NCBI GenBank assembly: GCA_945883455.1
Contig: CAMCXJ010000012.1
Span: forward strand, 1 to 21,505
DNA: 21,505 nt
Source: Prosthecobacter debontii
GTDB taxonomy: Bacteria; Verrucomicrobiota; Verrucomicrobiia; Verrucomicrobiales; Akkermansiaceae
Direction of reading: 5' to 3'
Shown here: positions 1 to 7,547 of the stretch, piece by piece
Position numbering within the stretch: position 1 is the first letter of the stretch
Layout of the letters: every line of letters starts with the position of its first letter
Notes under the pieces: generated by a model
Database searches by the model: none
Seen by the model: the letters and a program-made list of their open reading frames with translations, nothing else
Told to the model about the DNA's origin: nothing
Translations under genes and position numbers: made by a program

Positions 1-676
1 CGACTTGTGTAATCACCGCTGTCATCGCGTCGGCGTTGTTCGCTTTCAAGCCGGTAGCCCACTCCATCGCACCCGCTGGATCCTGTTTCGCCCATTCGCC
101 GGCAATGATTCCCGCCGCACCTTGGCCACCGATACCGCGCGCGCCACGGCCGCCCATCATGTTCATCATCGCAAACTGCGCGGGATTTTCTGTGTAGTAT
201 TTCGCAGCATTGACAGGATCCGTGCTGGCCCAACCTTGCAAGACCGTCGGACGCACGAACGCTCCTGCGAAGCCCATGGTATCAGTGAATGCCATCGATG
301 CTGTCGGATCGACCTCCGCCCATTTTCCGAAAAGAAGAACGGATGCGAGGATGCGCTCATTGAAAGGAAGGGCTTCAAGTTTCTCCGCCTCGCTAGAGAA
401 CTGGTCGGCGCTGAGGTTCGAGTAGAAATCGAGTAGACCTTGGATGCGGTTACTCTGCCCTGGCTTTTGGTAAATATCCTCGACAGAGCGGGCTTTCTTT
501 TCACGGGCGGTAACGCCATCGCCGCCCGCCCCAGATCGATCTCCCGAGCGCGTCCTGGCATTCGCTTCGACACCCGCCGAATTACCTGCAGAGCCAGCGC
601 CCGATATTCCCACGCCGAAACCGATACCTAGCCCGATCGCCAACGCCACTCCCGAAATCAAGATATTCCCTTTCAT
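1..676 (-). CDS. Membrane-anchored W..DP-repeat protein, 5' part only
   Basis: The frame is open from an ATG at 676 to the left edge, giving 225 codons without a stop, so the C-terminus is missing. Residues 5-27 form a glycine-rich hydrophobic stretch that could be a signal anchor or an uncleaved signal peptide. A low-complexity Gly/Ala/Ser/Arg linker runs to about residue 60. After that come at least three copies of a degenerate motif, tryptophan followed by Ala, two or three residues, then Asp-Pro and a short helix: W119-AEVDP, W149-ASTDP and W195-AKQDP. A Met/Gly-rich insert lies at about 170-188 between copies two and three. Helical-repeat proteins of this style are common and poorly characterised in Verrucomicrobiota. 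That is from memory, and no function is assigned. The gene lies downstream of the rpsI terminator on the same strand, so it probably has its own promoter. No strong ribosome binding site is visible. Confidence 0.72.
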   Translation of the reverse strand, partial: MKGNILISGVALAIGLGIGFGVGISGAGSAGNSAGVEANARTRSGDRSGAGGDGVTAREKKARSVEDIYQKPGQSNRIQGLLDFYSNLSADQFSSEAEKLEALPFNERILASVLLFGKWAEVDPTASMAFTDTMGFAGAFVRPTVLQGWASTDPVNAAKYYTENPAQFAMMNMMGGRGARGIGGQGAAGIIAGEWAKQDPAGAMEWATGLKANNADAMTAVITQV

Positions 677-740
677 GATTATCTTTTTTACCCCACCTCA
701 AACTCCAGAGATAGTAAGAAGTTTCGAAAATATCCGCACA

Positions 741-770
741 AAAAAACCGCACCATGCGATGCGGCTTTTT
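741..770 (-). terminator. Rho-independent terminator of the rplM-rpsI operon
   Basis: On the minus strand a GCCGCA / TGCGG stem with an 8-base loop is followed directly by a run of seven T. An A-run on the opposite side of the stem could extend the pairing and make it partly bidirectional. It begins 20 bases past the rpsI stop, the expected place for the end of the ribosomal protein operon. Confidence 0.75.
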
Positions 771-789
771 CGGATTTGATCTTTCCAGA

Positions 790-1185
790 TTAACGCTTGG
801 AGAACTGGAAGCGAGCGCGAGCGCCGGGACGACCGGGCTTTTTGCGTTCCTTCATCCGTGGGTCGCGGGTGAGGAAACCTTCCGGCTTGATCAGCTTGCG
901 GTGCGCGGGATCGAAGAGAGTGAGCGAGCGGGAAATCGCATGACGGATCGCGATAGCCTGTGCGTGCTTACCGCCGCCCTTGACGATGGCTTTCACGTCG
1001 AACTTATTGACCATGTTAAGGGTCTGGAAGGGCGCGATCACGGAGTTCTGGAGGTCGATCGTTGGAAGGTATTCTTCGAAAGAAAGACTGTTGATAGTCA
1101 TTTCTCCGGTTCCTTCGCTGACCCAGACATGGGCGACCGCTGTCTTGCGGCGGCCGGTGGAGCTTTTTGTTTCGGTGGCAGGCAT
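790..1185 (-). CDS. rpsI: 30S ribosomal protein S9 (uS9)
   Basis: This 131-residue protein has the usual uS9 length and features. The N-terminal TGRRKTAVA segment is at residues 10-18, the central glycine-rich KGGGKHAQAIAIRHAISR stretch at about 69-86, and the basic C-terminal tail ends in FSKR. In the ribosome that tail reaches the P-site tRNA. The gene is the distal member of the two-gene rplM-rpsI operon, a nearly universal bacterial arrangement. The gap to rplM is 24 bases and no Shine-Dalgarno sequence is visible before the ATG at 1185. A strong terminator follows. Confidence 0.97.
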   Translation of the reverse strand: MPATETKSSTGRRKTAVAHVWVSEGTGEMTINSLSFEEYLPTIDLQNSVIAPFQTLNMVNKFDVKAIVKGGGKHAQAIAIRHAISRSLTLFDPAHRKLIKPEGFLTRDPRMKERKKPGRPGARARFQFSKR

Positions 1186-1209
1186 GATGATGATTGAGAA
1201 AAATTAAAC

Positions 1210-1641
1210 TCAGCGAATTTCGTGGGCGACGGGCTGCTGAGACTCGTGAGGATGCGCCTCGCCGGCATAGACCTTGAGCTTGCCGAACTGGGCACGTCCG
1301 AGGCGGGTCTTCGGGATCATACCCCAAACAGCGCGCTCGACCATAAGAACTGGGCGGCGGTCACGCAACTTCTGCGCAGTTTCGACGATCTTGCCACCGA
1401 CGTATCCCGAGAAACGGGTGTAGATCTTGTCGGTCTCCTTAGTGCCGGTAAGCACGACCTGATCCGCGTTGATCACGATTACAAAATCGCCGGTATCAAC
1501 GTGGGTGGTGAAAGTGGGCTTCTGTTTGCCGCGCAGCAAACGTGCGGCTTCAACGGCTACTTGGCCGAGAACTTTGCCCTTGGCGTCAATTACATACCAT
1601 TTGCGTTCGATCTCGTTTGGCTTGGCGGAAAATGTCTTCAT
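1210..1641 (-). CDS. rplM: 50S ribosomal protein L13 (uL13)
   Basis: The 143-residue product matches the normal length of uL13, an early-assembly protein of the large subunit that binds 23S rRNA. Family features visible are the WYVIDAKGKVLGQVA segment at 15-29, the GDFVIVINAD strand near 51-60, the YTRFSGYVGG stretch near 74-83, and the WGMIPKTRLGR loop near 106-116. It is first in the operon with rpsI, and a near-consensus sigma-70-type promoter lies about 60 bases upstream. The leader between the predicted transcription start and the ATG at 1641 is roughly 50 bases. An AGAGGAT element in it lies too far from the ATG to be a normal ribosome binding site. Confidence 0.97.
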   Translation of the reverse strand: MKTFSAKPNEIERKWYVIDAKGKVLGQVAVEAARLLRGKQKPTFTTHVDTGDFVIVINADQVVLTGTKETDKIYTRFSGYVGGKIVETAQKLRDRRPVLMVERAVWGMIPKTRLGRAQFGKLKVYAGEAHPHESQQPVAHEIR

Positions 1642-1700
1642 TACGTGTTTTGGAAATCCTCTCGGAGGCTGCTAAATCGCATCTACCTAGAGGGGCGCGA

Positions 1701-1729
1701 AAATTAGGCAGCCGTTCCCGTGCTGTCAA
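1701..1729 (-). promoter_or_regulatory. Sigma-70-type promoter of rplM-rpsI
   Basis: On the minus strand a perfect -35 TTGACA (1729-1724) and a -10 TAATTT (1706-1701) are separated by exactly 17 bases. Predicted transcription would start near 1694 and run into rplM. This is the best-matching promoter I found in the window, which fits a highly expressed ribosomal protein operon. Confidence 0.7.
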
Positions 1730-1817
1730 CCGGGAAATATTCGGAAAATTTAATCGGCATTAACCTTTTTACGGGTGAGGTCTTCGCCCACGTTGGAAGC
1801 TCCACTGGATTTGTGCT

Positions 1818-2672
1818 ATGACCTCTATCGAGAAAATCCTGCTTCCCCTCTCCCGCAGCTATCCCGCGCTTCATGAGTTCCTGTGGTTCGGATTAAAACA
1901 GGCGTGGGCCTGCATTTTCGGAGCGCTCCTTCTCGCGGGTATCCTTGTCACCCGGCTGTGGTATCCGGATATCTCACTCGCTCGTTATGATTTCCTCGTC
2001 TTCTACGCGGTGGGCATCCAGTTCGCTCTCATTTTCCTGAAATTCGAATCGTGGCGGGAACTCTGCGTGATTTTCCTTTTCCATCTCATGGCCACCGCGA
2101 TGGAGCTATTCAAGACTTCCGATGCGATCGGCTCGTGGTCGTATCCGGAAAACTCCTTCCTCCGCATCGCCAACGTCCCGCTCTTCACCGGCTTCATGTA
2201 TTCCGCCGTCGGCTCTTACATGGCTCGCGCGTGGCGGGGGTTCCATTTCTCCTTCACCGGATTCCCACCGCTATGGCTCGCGGCAGTGATCGCGGTTTTC
2301 GCCTACGCGAATTTCTTCACCCATCACTACCTCCCCGACATCCGCTGGCCGCTCATCATGGTGGGAGCCATTGTGTTTCGAAAAACTCGGATTCATTACA
2401 CCCCGAAGAACCGCACGCTGAAGATGCCGCTACTGATCGGTTTCTGCCTAGTCGCGTTTTTCATCTACCTCGCCGAGAACCTCGGCACCGCCGCCCGCGC
2501 GTGGCAATACCCCGGTCAGGAAAACAGTTGGAAGCCCGTCCATTTTTCCAAGTTCACCGCATGGTATCTCCTCATGCAGCTTTCCTTCATTCTCATCTAC
2601 GCCCTCCGCCGCCTTGAGGCGAAACTCGGTGTGCAGGGACCGGAGAAGATCATTCCCGGGAAAGCGGTATGA
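1818..2672 (+). CDS. DUF817 family integral membrane protein
   Basis: The 284-residue protein is strongly hydrophobic, with about eight likely membrane segments (roughly 27-46, 58-75, 82-97, 118-136, 151-167, 175-188, 203-220 and 245-263). It resembles the DUF817 family (YoaT-like), with the characteristic MELFKT...GSWSYPE segment near 95-111, a HH pair at 169-170, and an AWQYPGQ...W motif near 228-238. The family has no established function that I know of. Polar residues inside membrane segments (E96, H169, H170, E220) suggest a catalytic or transport role, but this is speculation. The gene stands alone between the divergent rplM promoter and the convergent toxin gene. The ATG at 1818 is the first plausible start, and no ribosome binding site is evident. 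Confidence 0.85.
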   Translation: MTSIEKILLPLSRSYPALHEFLWFGLKQAWACIFGALLLAGILVTRLWYPDISLARYDFLVFYAVGIQFALIFLKFESWRELCVIFLFHLMATAMELFKTSDAIGSWSYPENSFLRIANVPLFTGFMYSAVGSYMARAWRGFHFSFTGFPPLWLAAVIAVFAYANFFTHHYLPDIRWPLIMVGAIVFRKTRIHYTPKNRTLKMPLLIGFCLVAFFIYLAENLGTAARAWQYPGQENSWKPVHFSKFTAWYLLMQLSFILIYALRRLEAKLGVQGPEKIIPGKAV

Positions 2673-2678
2673 GTCGCC

Positions 2679-2945
2679 TTAGCCGTAAACATCCCTGCGG
2701 TGCCCGACCGCAACCACGAGAACCAGAAGCTCCCCGTCCCGGATCTGGCAGAGAACGCGGTAATCGCCCACCCGGTAGCGCCAAAGCCCCGCGAGATCCG
2801 CTTTCAATCCTCTTCCGAAACGGCGTGGATCACCCTCCCCGACAATCCGATCATCGAGGTAGGCGATGATGTCACGCTGCGCGTTCTTGCCGAGCTTGCG
2901 GAGTTCCTTCAATGCCCGGTCGTCGAACCTATAGACCCAGTTCAC
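2679..2945 (-). CDS. RelE/ParE-superfamily toxin of a type II toxin-antitoxin pair
   Basis: The 88-residue small basic protein has the RelE/ParE toxin pattern: an N-terminal helical hairpin (FDDRALKELRKLG, 7-19), a KADLAGLWRYRVGDYRVL segment at 48-65, and a C-terminal strand with VGHRRDVY at 80-87. RelE members cleave ribosome-bound mRNA, while ParE members inhibit gyrase. The WRYRVGDYRVL and VGHRRDVY motifs look closer to the RelE group, but I cannot assign the activity. The start is GTG at 2945, inside the antitoxin gene, so the genes overlap by 17 bases with the antitoxin first. This layout favours translational coupling. The stop lies 6 bases from the stop of the convergent DUF817 gene. 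Confidence 0.85.
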   Translation of the reverse strand: MNWVYRFDDRALKELRKLGKNAQRDIIAYLDDRIVGEGDPRRFGRGLKADLAGLWRYRVGDYRVLCQIRDGELLVLVVAVGHRRDVYG

Positions 2946-3135
2946 GCTTCACCTCCTCGGCGGAGTGGGTTTTGCCCGGCCTCTCCAATCGTTGCCTGGC
3001 CAGATAGATATCCTCAAGATCCTCAAGATGTTCGAGGATCGCCTCGCGGGCATAGAAGGTTTTGGTGCGCCCGGTCTTCTTCGCGAGAACATTCAGGCGC
3101 TTTTCGATTTCTGGGTCGAGGCGGATGGCGAGCAT
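2929..3135 (-). CDS. Ribbon-helix-helix antitoxin (RelB-like)
   Basis: The 68-residue protein begins with a typical ribbon-helix-helix fold. A short strand (LAIRLDPEIEKRLNVLA, 2-18) is followed by TGRTKTFYAREAILEHLEDLEDIYLA (21-46), where the second helix and the dimer-forming region lie. The remaining ~22 residues are charged and probably bind the toxin. Antitoxins of this type neutralise the toxin directly and repress their own operon as dimers on palindromic DNA. A fitting palindrome sits just upstream (3150-3169). The ATG at 3135 is the only sensible start. Confidence 0.85.
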   Translation of the reverse strand: MLAIRLDPEIEKRLNVLAKKTGRTKTFYAREAILEHLEDLEDIYLARQRLERPGKTHSAEEVKRELGL

Positions 3136-3149
3136 GAAGGGAGTTTATC

Positions 3150-3181
3150 TTGCTATACGTGTATCGCAAGAACCATCTCAA
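3150..3181 (-). promoter_or_regulatory. Promoter and palindromic operator of the toxin-antitoxin operon
   Basis: A 20-base inverted repeat, TTGCGATACACGTATAGCAA on the minus strand (3169-3150), has nine-base arms with one mismatch. It overlaps a candidate promoter: -35 TTGAGA (3181-3176), an 18-base spacer, and -10 TATAGC (3157-3152). The palindrome covers the -10 element, which is where an autorepressing ribbon-helix-helix antitoxin would bind. The -35 box falls within the last codons of birA, so the pair can be transcribed independently of birA. Confidence 0.6.
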
Positions 3182-3921
3182 CCAACGATCCGCACCTCAT
3201 CCGCCTGCACAAGGCTTTCCGTGACCCCATCGATCTCCACCAGCAGCTCCCCCGCCGTGCCTATGCCCTTCACGACACCTTCGCGGCGCTTGTCGGCGGA
3301 GAGGAAAGAGACGCGATGTCCTGTCAACGCGCAGCGCTCGCGGATCGATTTCAACATCCCCTCGAAACCCACACCGATCTCCCCGGCGCGGCGGGAAAGC
3401 CGGTTGATAACCCCGTGCAGCACCTCCGCACGATCCATCTCCACCCCGAGTTCTTCCCGCAGAGATGTCGCCGCGAGTTCTTCGGGAAAGCCCGTGGAGT
3501 TCACATTGATCCCGATCCCGATGATCACGAAATCCGCCCCCGCCTCCACCAGAATGCCCGCGATCTTTTTCTCGGAAACGCGCACATCGTTCGGCCACTT
3601 GATCTCCGCGGCCGGCACATAAGCCTCCAACGCATCGGCCACCGCGAGCCCCGCCACCAGCGAAAGCCGATGCCACAGCGCCTTCGATTCGGTGGGACGC
3701 AGCAGGATGGAAAATGCTAGGTTCTCCCCTTTCGGTGAAAGCCAAGCCGCCCCACGCCGACCCCGCCCCGCCGTCTGCTCGTCCGCGATCAGGATCAAGC
3801 CCTCCGCCGTTCTCTTTTCCGCGAGGGCGCGGAGTTCGTCGTTCGTCGAGGAAACGGTCTCCCGCCAGAGGATGCGGAAGGGATCGGGCAACGAGGCCGC
3901 CACATGATCAAACGCGCTCAT
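3178..3921 (-). CDS. birA: Biotin--[acetyl-CoA-carboxylase] ligase, monofunctional BirA
   Basis: The 247-residue enzyme makes biotinyl-AMP and transfers biotin to the lysine of carboxylase carrier domains. Class-defining motifs are visible: SSTNDE at 24-29, the adenylate-binding loop GRGRRG at 52-57, KWPND at 108-112, KKIAGILVE at 118-126 and GIGINVN at 135-141. A small C-terminal SH3-like domain occupies about 200-247. There is no N-terminal helix-turn-helix domain, so this is a group I ligase and should not act as the biotin-operon repressor. Its ATG overlaps the nadC stop as ATGA (3918-3921), indicating translational coupling with nadC. Confidence 0.95.
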   Translation of the reverse strand: MSAFDHVAASLPDPFRILWRETVSSTNDELRALAEKRTAEGLILIADEQTAGRGRRGAAWLSPKGENLAFSILLRPTESKALWHRLSLVAGLAVADALEAYVPAAEIKWPNDVRVSEKKIAGILVEAGADFVIIGIGINVNSTGFPEELAATSLREELGVEMDRAEVLHGVINRLSRRAGEIGVGFEGMLKSIRERCALTGHRVSFLSADKRREGVVKGIGTAGELLVEIDGVTESLVQADEVRIVG

Positions 3922-4760
3922 ACCAACACCACGAAATCCAACCCGATATCCAGCGCCGGAGCTGAGTGGGTCAGCGCGCCGACGGAAATAAAATCCACCC
4001 CGGTTTCCGCGATATCCGCGACCGTATCCAAATTCACCCCACCGCTGGCCTCGAAGCTCACGCGATGCCGCTCATCGCGCATCGCCACCGCCTCGCGGAG
4101 ATCCGTTAGATTCATGTTATCCAGCAGGATGTAATCTACTCCTTCGAGTTTTAGGAATGCTTCTACCTGCTCCAGCCTGTCCGCCTCAAGCTCGACCTCC
4201 ACTTGCGGTTTCTCCTCATTGAGATTGCGGATCGCCTCTTGTAAAGCAGTGATCCCACGCTCGGCGACGAGATGATTGTCCTTCACCATCGCGCGGTCGT
4301 AGAGACCCATGCGATGGTTGACGCCGCCGCCGTCTAACACCGCCTTTTTCTCAAGGGCACGGTAGCCGGGAGTCGTTTTGCGAGTATCGAGAATCTTCGC
4401 GTTTGTGTGTTTTACGAGAGAAACGTATCGCGAGGTCAGCGTTGCCACGCCGGAGAGGCGCTGCAGGAAATTCAGCGCCGTCCGCTCCGCCGTGAGTATG
4501 GACCGCGCCTTACCCTCCACTTTCATCAGCATCGTTCCGGGCGCGACCTTGCTCCCATCCGCCACGAGCACCTGAACAACTAATGATGGATCTACCTCGA
4601 GGAAAACCGCTGCCGCCATCGCCATGCCCGATATCACGCCTTCTTTCCGCACTGTCACGAACGCCCGCGCCAGCCGGTCATCCAGAACGAAGTATTGCGA
4701 GGTCACATCGCCCGTCCCGATGTCCTCCTCCAACGCCATCCTGATCAAATCGTGCGACAT
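3918..4760 (-). CDS. nadC: Nicotinate-nucleotide pyrophosphorylase (carboxylating)
   Basis: The enzyme converts quinolinate and PRPP to nicotinate mononucleotide in de novo NAD synthesis. From the ATG at 4760 the product has 280 residues, the normal length, and begins with the family's LIRMALEEDIGTGDVT pattern. Active-site motifs are ERTALNFLQRLSG (92-104), DTRKTTPGYR (125-134), GGGVNHRMGL (144-153) and KDNH (160-163), followed by the EVELEAD, ILLDNM and EASGGV strands of the barrel. The frame extends upstream to a TTG at 4817, but the extra 19 residues lack family similarity, so I prefer the ATG. The gene sits 123 bases after rbfA and overlaps birA. nadE, the last enzyme of the same pathway, is also in this window. 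Confidence 0.95.
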   Translation of the reverse strand: MSHDLIRMALEEDIGTGDVTSQYFVLDDRLARAFVTVRKEGVISGMAMAAAVFLEVDPSLVVQVLVADGSKVAPGTMLMKVEGKARSILTAERTALNFLQRLSGVATLTSRYVSLVKHTNAKILDTRKTTPGYRALEKKAVLDGGGVNHRMGLYDRAMVKDNHLVAERGITALQEAIRNLNEEKPQVEVELEADRLEQVEAFLKLEGVDYILLDNMNLTDLREAVAMRDERHRVSFEASGGVNLDTVADIAETGVDFISVGALTHSAPALDIGLDFVVLV

Positions 4761-4883
4761 GTAGGCAGTTGATACGCTGTCTCCGCTCGGATGAAAAGTG
4801 TCGAGTTGTCGATGCAATCAACCCCACAAAAAGTGAATCTAAAACGCTGAAGGTTTGTGACCTGCATGGGGTCGTTTTGAGGG

Positions 4884-5246
4884 TCATTGATCCTCCACCA
4901 CGATGGGAGCCTTGGGAAGCTTGTCCACCTCTTCGAGTAAGTTTACGATCTCAACGCCACGCACGGCGGAGTCATCGTGCTTGAAGCGCAGCACCGGAGT
5001 GGATTTGAGGACAACGCGTTTCATCACCTCTTTCTGGATCGCTCCGTGTGCCTTATTCAGCTTATCGATGATCGGCTCAGCTGATCCGCCGATGACACCA
5101 ATCCACACCCTGCCTTCTTTCAAATCCTGCGTCACCTCGACGGCACTGACCGTGACGAGTTTCCCGTCCCATTCATAATCATGCTGGATCACCGTGGAAA
5201 TTTCACGGCGAAGCAGTTCGTTCACTCTGTCGATGCGGCGGGACAC
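4884..5246 (-). CDS. rbfA: 30S ribosome-binding factor A
   Basis: The 120-residue KH-like protein assists late 30S maturation and binds the 16S rRNA 5' region. Family features are RVNELLRREIS at 7-17, VTVSAVEVTQDL near 31-42, a G/LNKAHGAIQ helix near 63-72, and the terminal KSTPVLRFKHDDS...LL segment near 81-104. The start is GTG at 5246, which gives the usual N-terminus. It follows infB, the classic order, but with an unusually long 112-base gap filled by an inverted octamer repeat. No Shine-Dalgarno sequence is visible. Confidence 0.93.
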   Translation of the reverse strand: MSRRIDRVNELLRREISTVIQHDYEWDGKLVTVSAVEVTQDLKEGRVWIGVIGGSAEPIIDKLNKAHGAIQKEVMKRVVLKSTPVLRFKHDDSAVRGVEIVNLLEEVDKLPKAPIVVEDQ

Positions 5247-5261
5247 GTATTTGGTAAATTT

Positions 5262-5353
5262 TGAAATGCTGAAAACTGAAACGCTGAAATAAGATGATGG
5301 ATGGCGCTGACTCCTGAATATCAGCTTTTCAGCTTTTCAGCGTTTCAGCTTTT
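5262..5353 (-). repeat. Inverted clusters of a GCTGAAA-type octamer between infB and rbfA
   Basis: The plus strand at 5262-5290 carries about three units of the form NGCTGAAA (one shortened to seven bases). The minus strand at 5353-5320 carries four units, AGCTGAAA, CGCTGAAA, AGCTGAAA and AGCTGATA. The two clusters are inverted relative to each other and separated by about 30 bases. In the infB-rbfA transcript they would pair into an imperfect stem of about 24 base pairs with one bulge. There is no T-tract after it, so it does not look like a terminator. Possible roles are mRNA processing or stability, or expression tuning of rbfA. Confidence 0.75.
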
Positions 5354-5358
5354 ACCCA

Positions 5359-7488
5359 TCACAGGGTTTGCGCGACCTTATCGAGCTTGTAGCACTCGAT
5401 GATGTCGCCTTCCTGGTATTCGTTGAACTCGCCGAGGCGGATGCCGCATTCGAAGTTGGTGCGGACTTCCTCGACCTCCTCGTGGAAGCGTCGGAGGGTG
5501 GACATCTTGCCATCGAACACCGGAATCCCACCGCGGATGACGCGGGCGTGTGCCTTACGGTGCACCTTGCCGTCGGTGATGAAGCAACCGGCGGCCTTGC
5601 CCTTATTGACCTTGAAAACCTGGCGGCACTCGGCGTGGCCGATGACCGTCTCGCGGGTGAGCGGTTCCAGCAGGCCGAGCATCGCCTCGCGCACCTGATC
5701 GATGAGTTCGTAAACGATCGAGTAGAGCTTGATTTCGACCCCGGCTGACTTGGCGGCTTTCACGGCCTTGGCTTCCACCTTTACGTTGAAGCCCATGATG
5801 ATCGCGTCCGAGGAGTCGGCGTAGGCGATATCGGACTCGGTGACTGGCCCGGCAGCGGCGGTGATGAACTGGCAGTCCACCTTCGCGGACTCGATGGCGA
5901 GGATCGCCTTCTTGATCGCCTCGACGGAGCCCTGCACATCGCACTTGAGGATGATCTTGAGCTGGTTCTTGCCGCCGCCGTCGTTGACCATGGAGAACAG
6001 GTCTTCCATGCGGTTGCGGTGCTGCGGTTTGAGACGCTTGAGGCGGAGTTCTTCCTGACGATCGGCGGCAAGGGCTTTCGCCTCGCGCTCGGTCTTCATT
6101 TCGGTGAGGTGATCGCCGACATTGGGAAGCTCCTCAAAACCGATCACTTCCACGGGCATACCGGGAAGCGCGGACTTCACTTGTTCGCCGAGGTCGTTGA
6201 TCAGTGAGCGGACTTTCCCGGCGAAAGGGCCGCAGATGAAAGGGGTGCCGATTTTCAGGGTGCCGGATTCCACGATGACCGTGGCGGTAGTGCCGCGACC
6301 GGGCACAACCCTAGCCTCAATAACCCCCGCGCGCGTTGTCGCCTTGGGGTTGGCGCGGAGTTCAAGGACTTCCGCTTGGAGGACGATGAGTTCGAGAAGA
6401 TCATCCATGCCCTCGCCTTTGAGCGCGGAGATGGTGGCAAATTCGGTATCGCCACCGTAATCCGTGGTCTGGAGGCCTGTCTCCGCGAGCTGGCTCTTCA
6501 CCCTCTCGATGTTCGCCGAGGGAAGATCGCACTTATTGATGGCAACAATGATTGTTTTACCGGCTTTTTGGGCGTGTTTGATCGCCTCGGTTGTCTGCGG
6601 CATGATGCCGTCGTTGGCGGCGACTACAATGATGGCAATATCGGTGATGTTCGCACCGCGCTCGCGCATATCAGAGAAAATGGCGTGACCCGGCGTGTCC
6701 AGGAAAGTGATGAGCTGGTCGTTATGGTTCACCTGATAAGCGCCGATGTGCTGGGTGATTCCGCCGGCCTCACCGCTTACGACCTTACTCTTGCGGTAGT
6801 AGTCGAGGATCGATGTCTTACCGTGGTCGACGTGCCCCATGATCGTGACGATGGGGGGGCGGACTTTCAGGAGATCCTCGGGCTCGGACTGCGGGGCTTC
6901 CGGCTCGACGATGACCTCATCGACCTTGTGGAAACCCTTGTCCTTGTCACGCTTCTCGCGCTCGAAAGTGAATCCGTGGATCTCGCAAACCTTGGCCGCG
7001 ATATCGGGTTCCAGCGGCTGATTGGGTGCGGGGAAAACGCCGAGCTTGATGAGATCGGCCATCACGTTGAACGGCTTGAGACCGAGGCGCGCGGCGAGAT
7101 CCGGGACGAGAATGGGCGGCTTGATGACGATCAGCTTGGGATCGTCGGATTCGCTTTCTGTGGGAGAGGAAACCACCGGAGCGGGAGCCGCTACGGGGGC
7201 GATGTTCGTTCCTTTTACAAAGTCAGGATCCTCACCGGCGTGATCGATCCTCTTGGAAATGCCGCCTACACCCTTCTTCGCTGTGGTTGCCTGCTTGCGC
7301 GCCTTGGGTTTCCCCTCCTCCGAGAACAGGTCGAGCGCGTTGGCCTTCGCTTTGTCTAACTTGCTCGGCGCGACAACGACTTCCGCGACGATTTTCTGAC
7401 GCTGCCTCCGTGACGGCTTCTTCGTGTCATCTAGTAGATCGAGAACTTTCTTGGGCTCTTCCGAGGAATTGTCGCTTTTTTTGGGCAT
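5359..7488 (-). CDS. infB: Translation initiation factor IF-2
   Basis: The 709-residue GTPase brings initiator tRNA to the 30S subunit. From the ATG at 7488, residues 1-125 are a charged, lysine-rich and low-complexity N-terminal region. An IF2 N-terminal subdomain (VPDLAARLGLKPFNVMADLI) follows at about 128-175. The G domain has G1 GHVDHGKT (218-225), G2 GGITQHI (242-248), G3 DTPGH (264-268) and G4 NKCD (318-321), with SALKG as G5. Domains II, III and IV follow to the C-terminus, including the tRNA-binding domain with RETVIGHAECRQVFKV near its start. The frame can be extended to a TTG at 7539, but the MPKKSDN start is more credible. It lies 59 bases downstream of nusA, the usual partner. Confidence 0.97.
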   Translation of the reverse strand: MPKKSDNSSEEPKKVLDLLDDTKKPSRRQRQKIVAEVVVAPSKLDKAKANALDLFSEEGKPKARKQATTAKKGVGGISKRIDHAGEDPDFVKGTNIAPVAAPAPVVSSPTESESDDPKLIVIKPPILVPDLAARLGLKPFNVMADLIKLGVFPAPNQPLEPDIAAKVCEIHGFTFEREKRDKDKGFHKVDEVIVEPEAPQSEPEDLLKVRPPIVTIMGHVDHGKTSILDYYRKSKVVSGEAGGITQHIGAYQVNHNDQLITFLDTPGHAIFSDMRERGANITDIAIIVVAANDGIMPQTTEAIKHAQKAGKTIIVAINKCDLPSANIERVKSQLAETGLQTTDYGGDTEFATISALKGEGMDDLLELIVLQAEVLELRANPKATTRAGVIEARVVPGRGTTATVIVESGTLKIGTPFICGPFAGKVRSLINDLGEQVKSALPGMPVEVIGFEELPNVGDHLTEMKTEREAKALAADRQEELRLKRLKPQHRNRMEDLFSMVNDGGGKNQLKIILKCDVQGSVEAIKKAILAIESAKVDCQFITAAAGPVTESDIAYADSSDAIIMGFNVKVEAKAVKAAKSAGVEIKLYSIVYELIDQVREAMLGLLEPLTRETVIGHAECRQVFKVNKGKAAGCFITDGKVHRKAHARVIRGGIPVFDGKMSTLRRFHEEVEEVRTNFECGIRLGEFNEYQEGDIIECYKLDKVAQTL

Positions 7489-7547
7489 CCGGCTTTCTGA
7501 GGTGTTTATGGCGGGTGGTGTGCTGGGTGATGTTGGCAAAAGATGGT

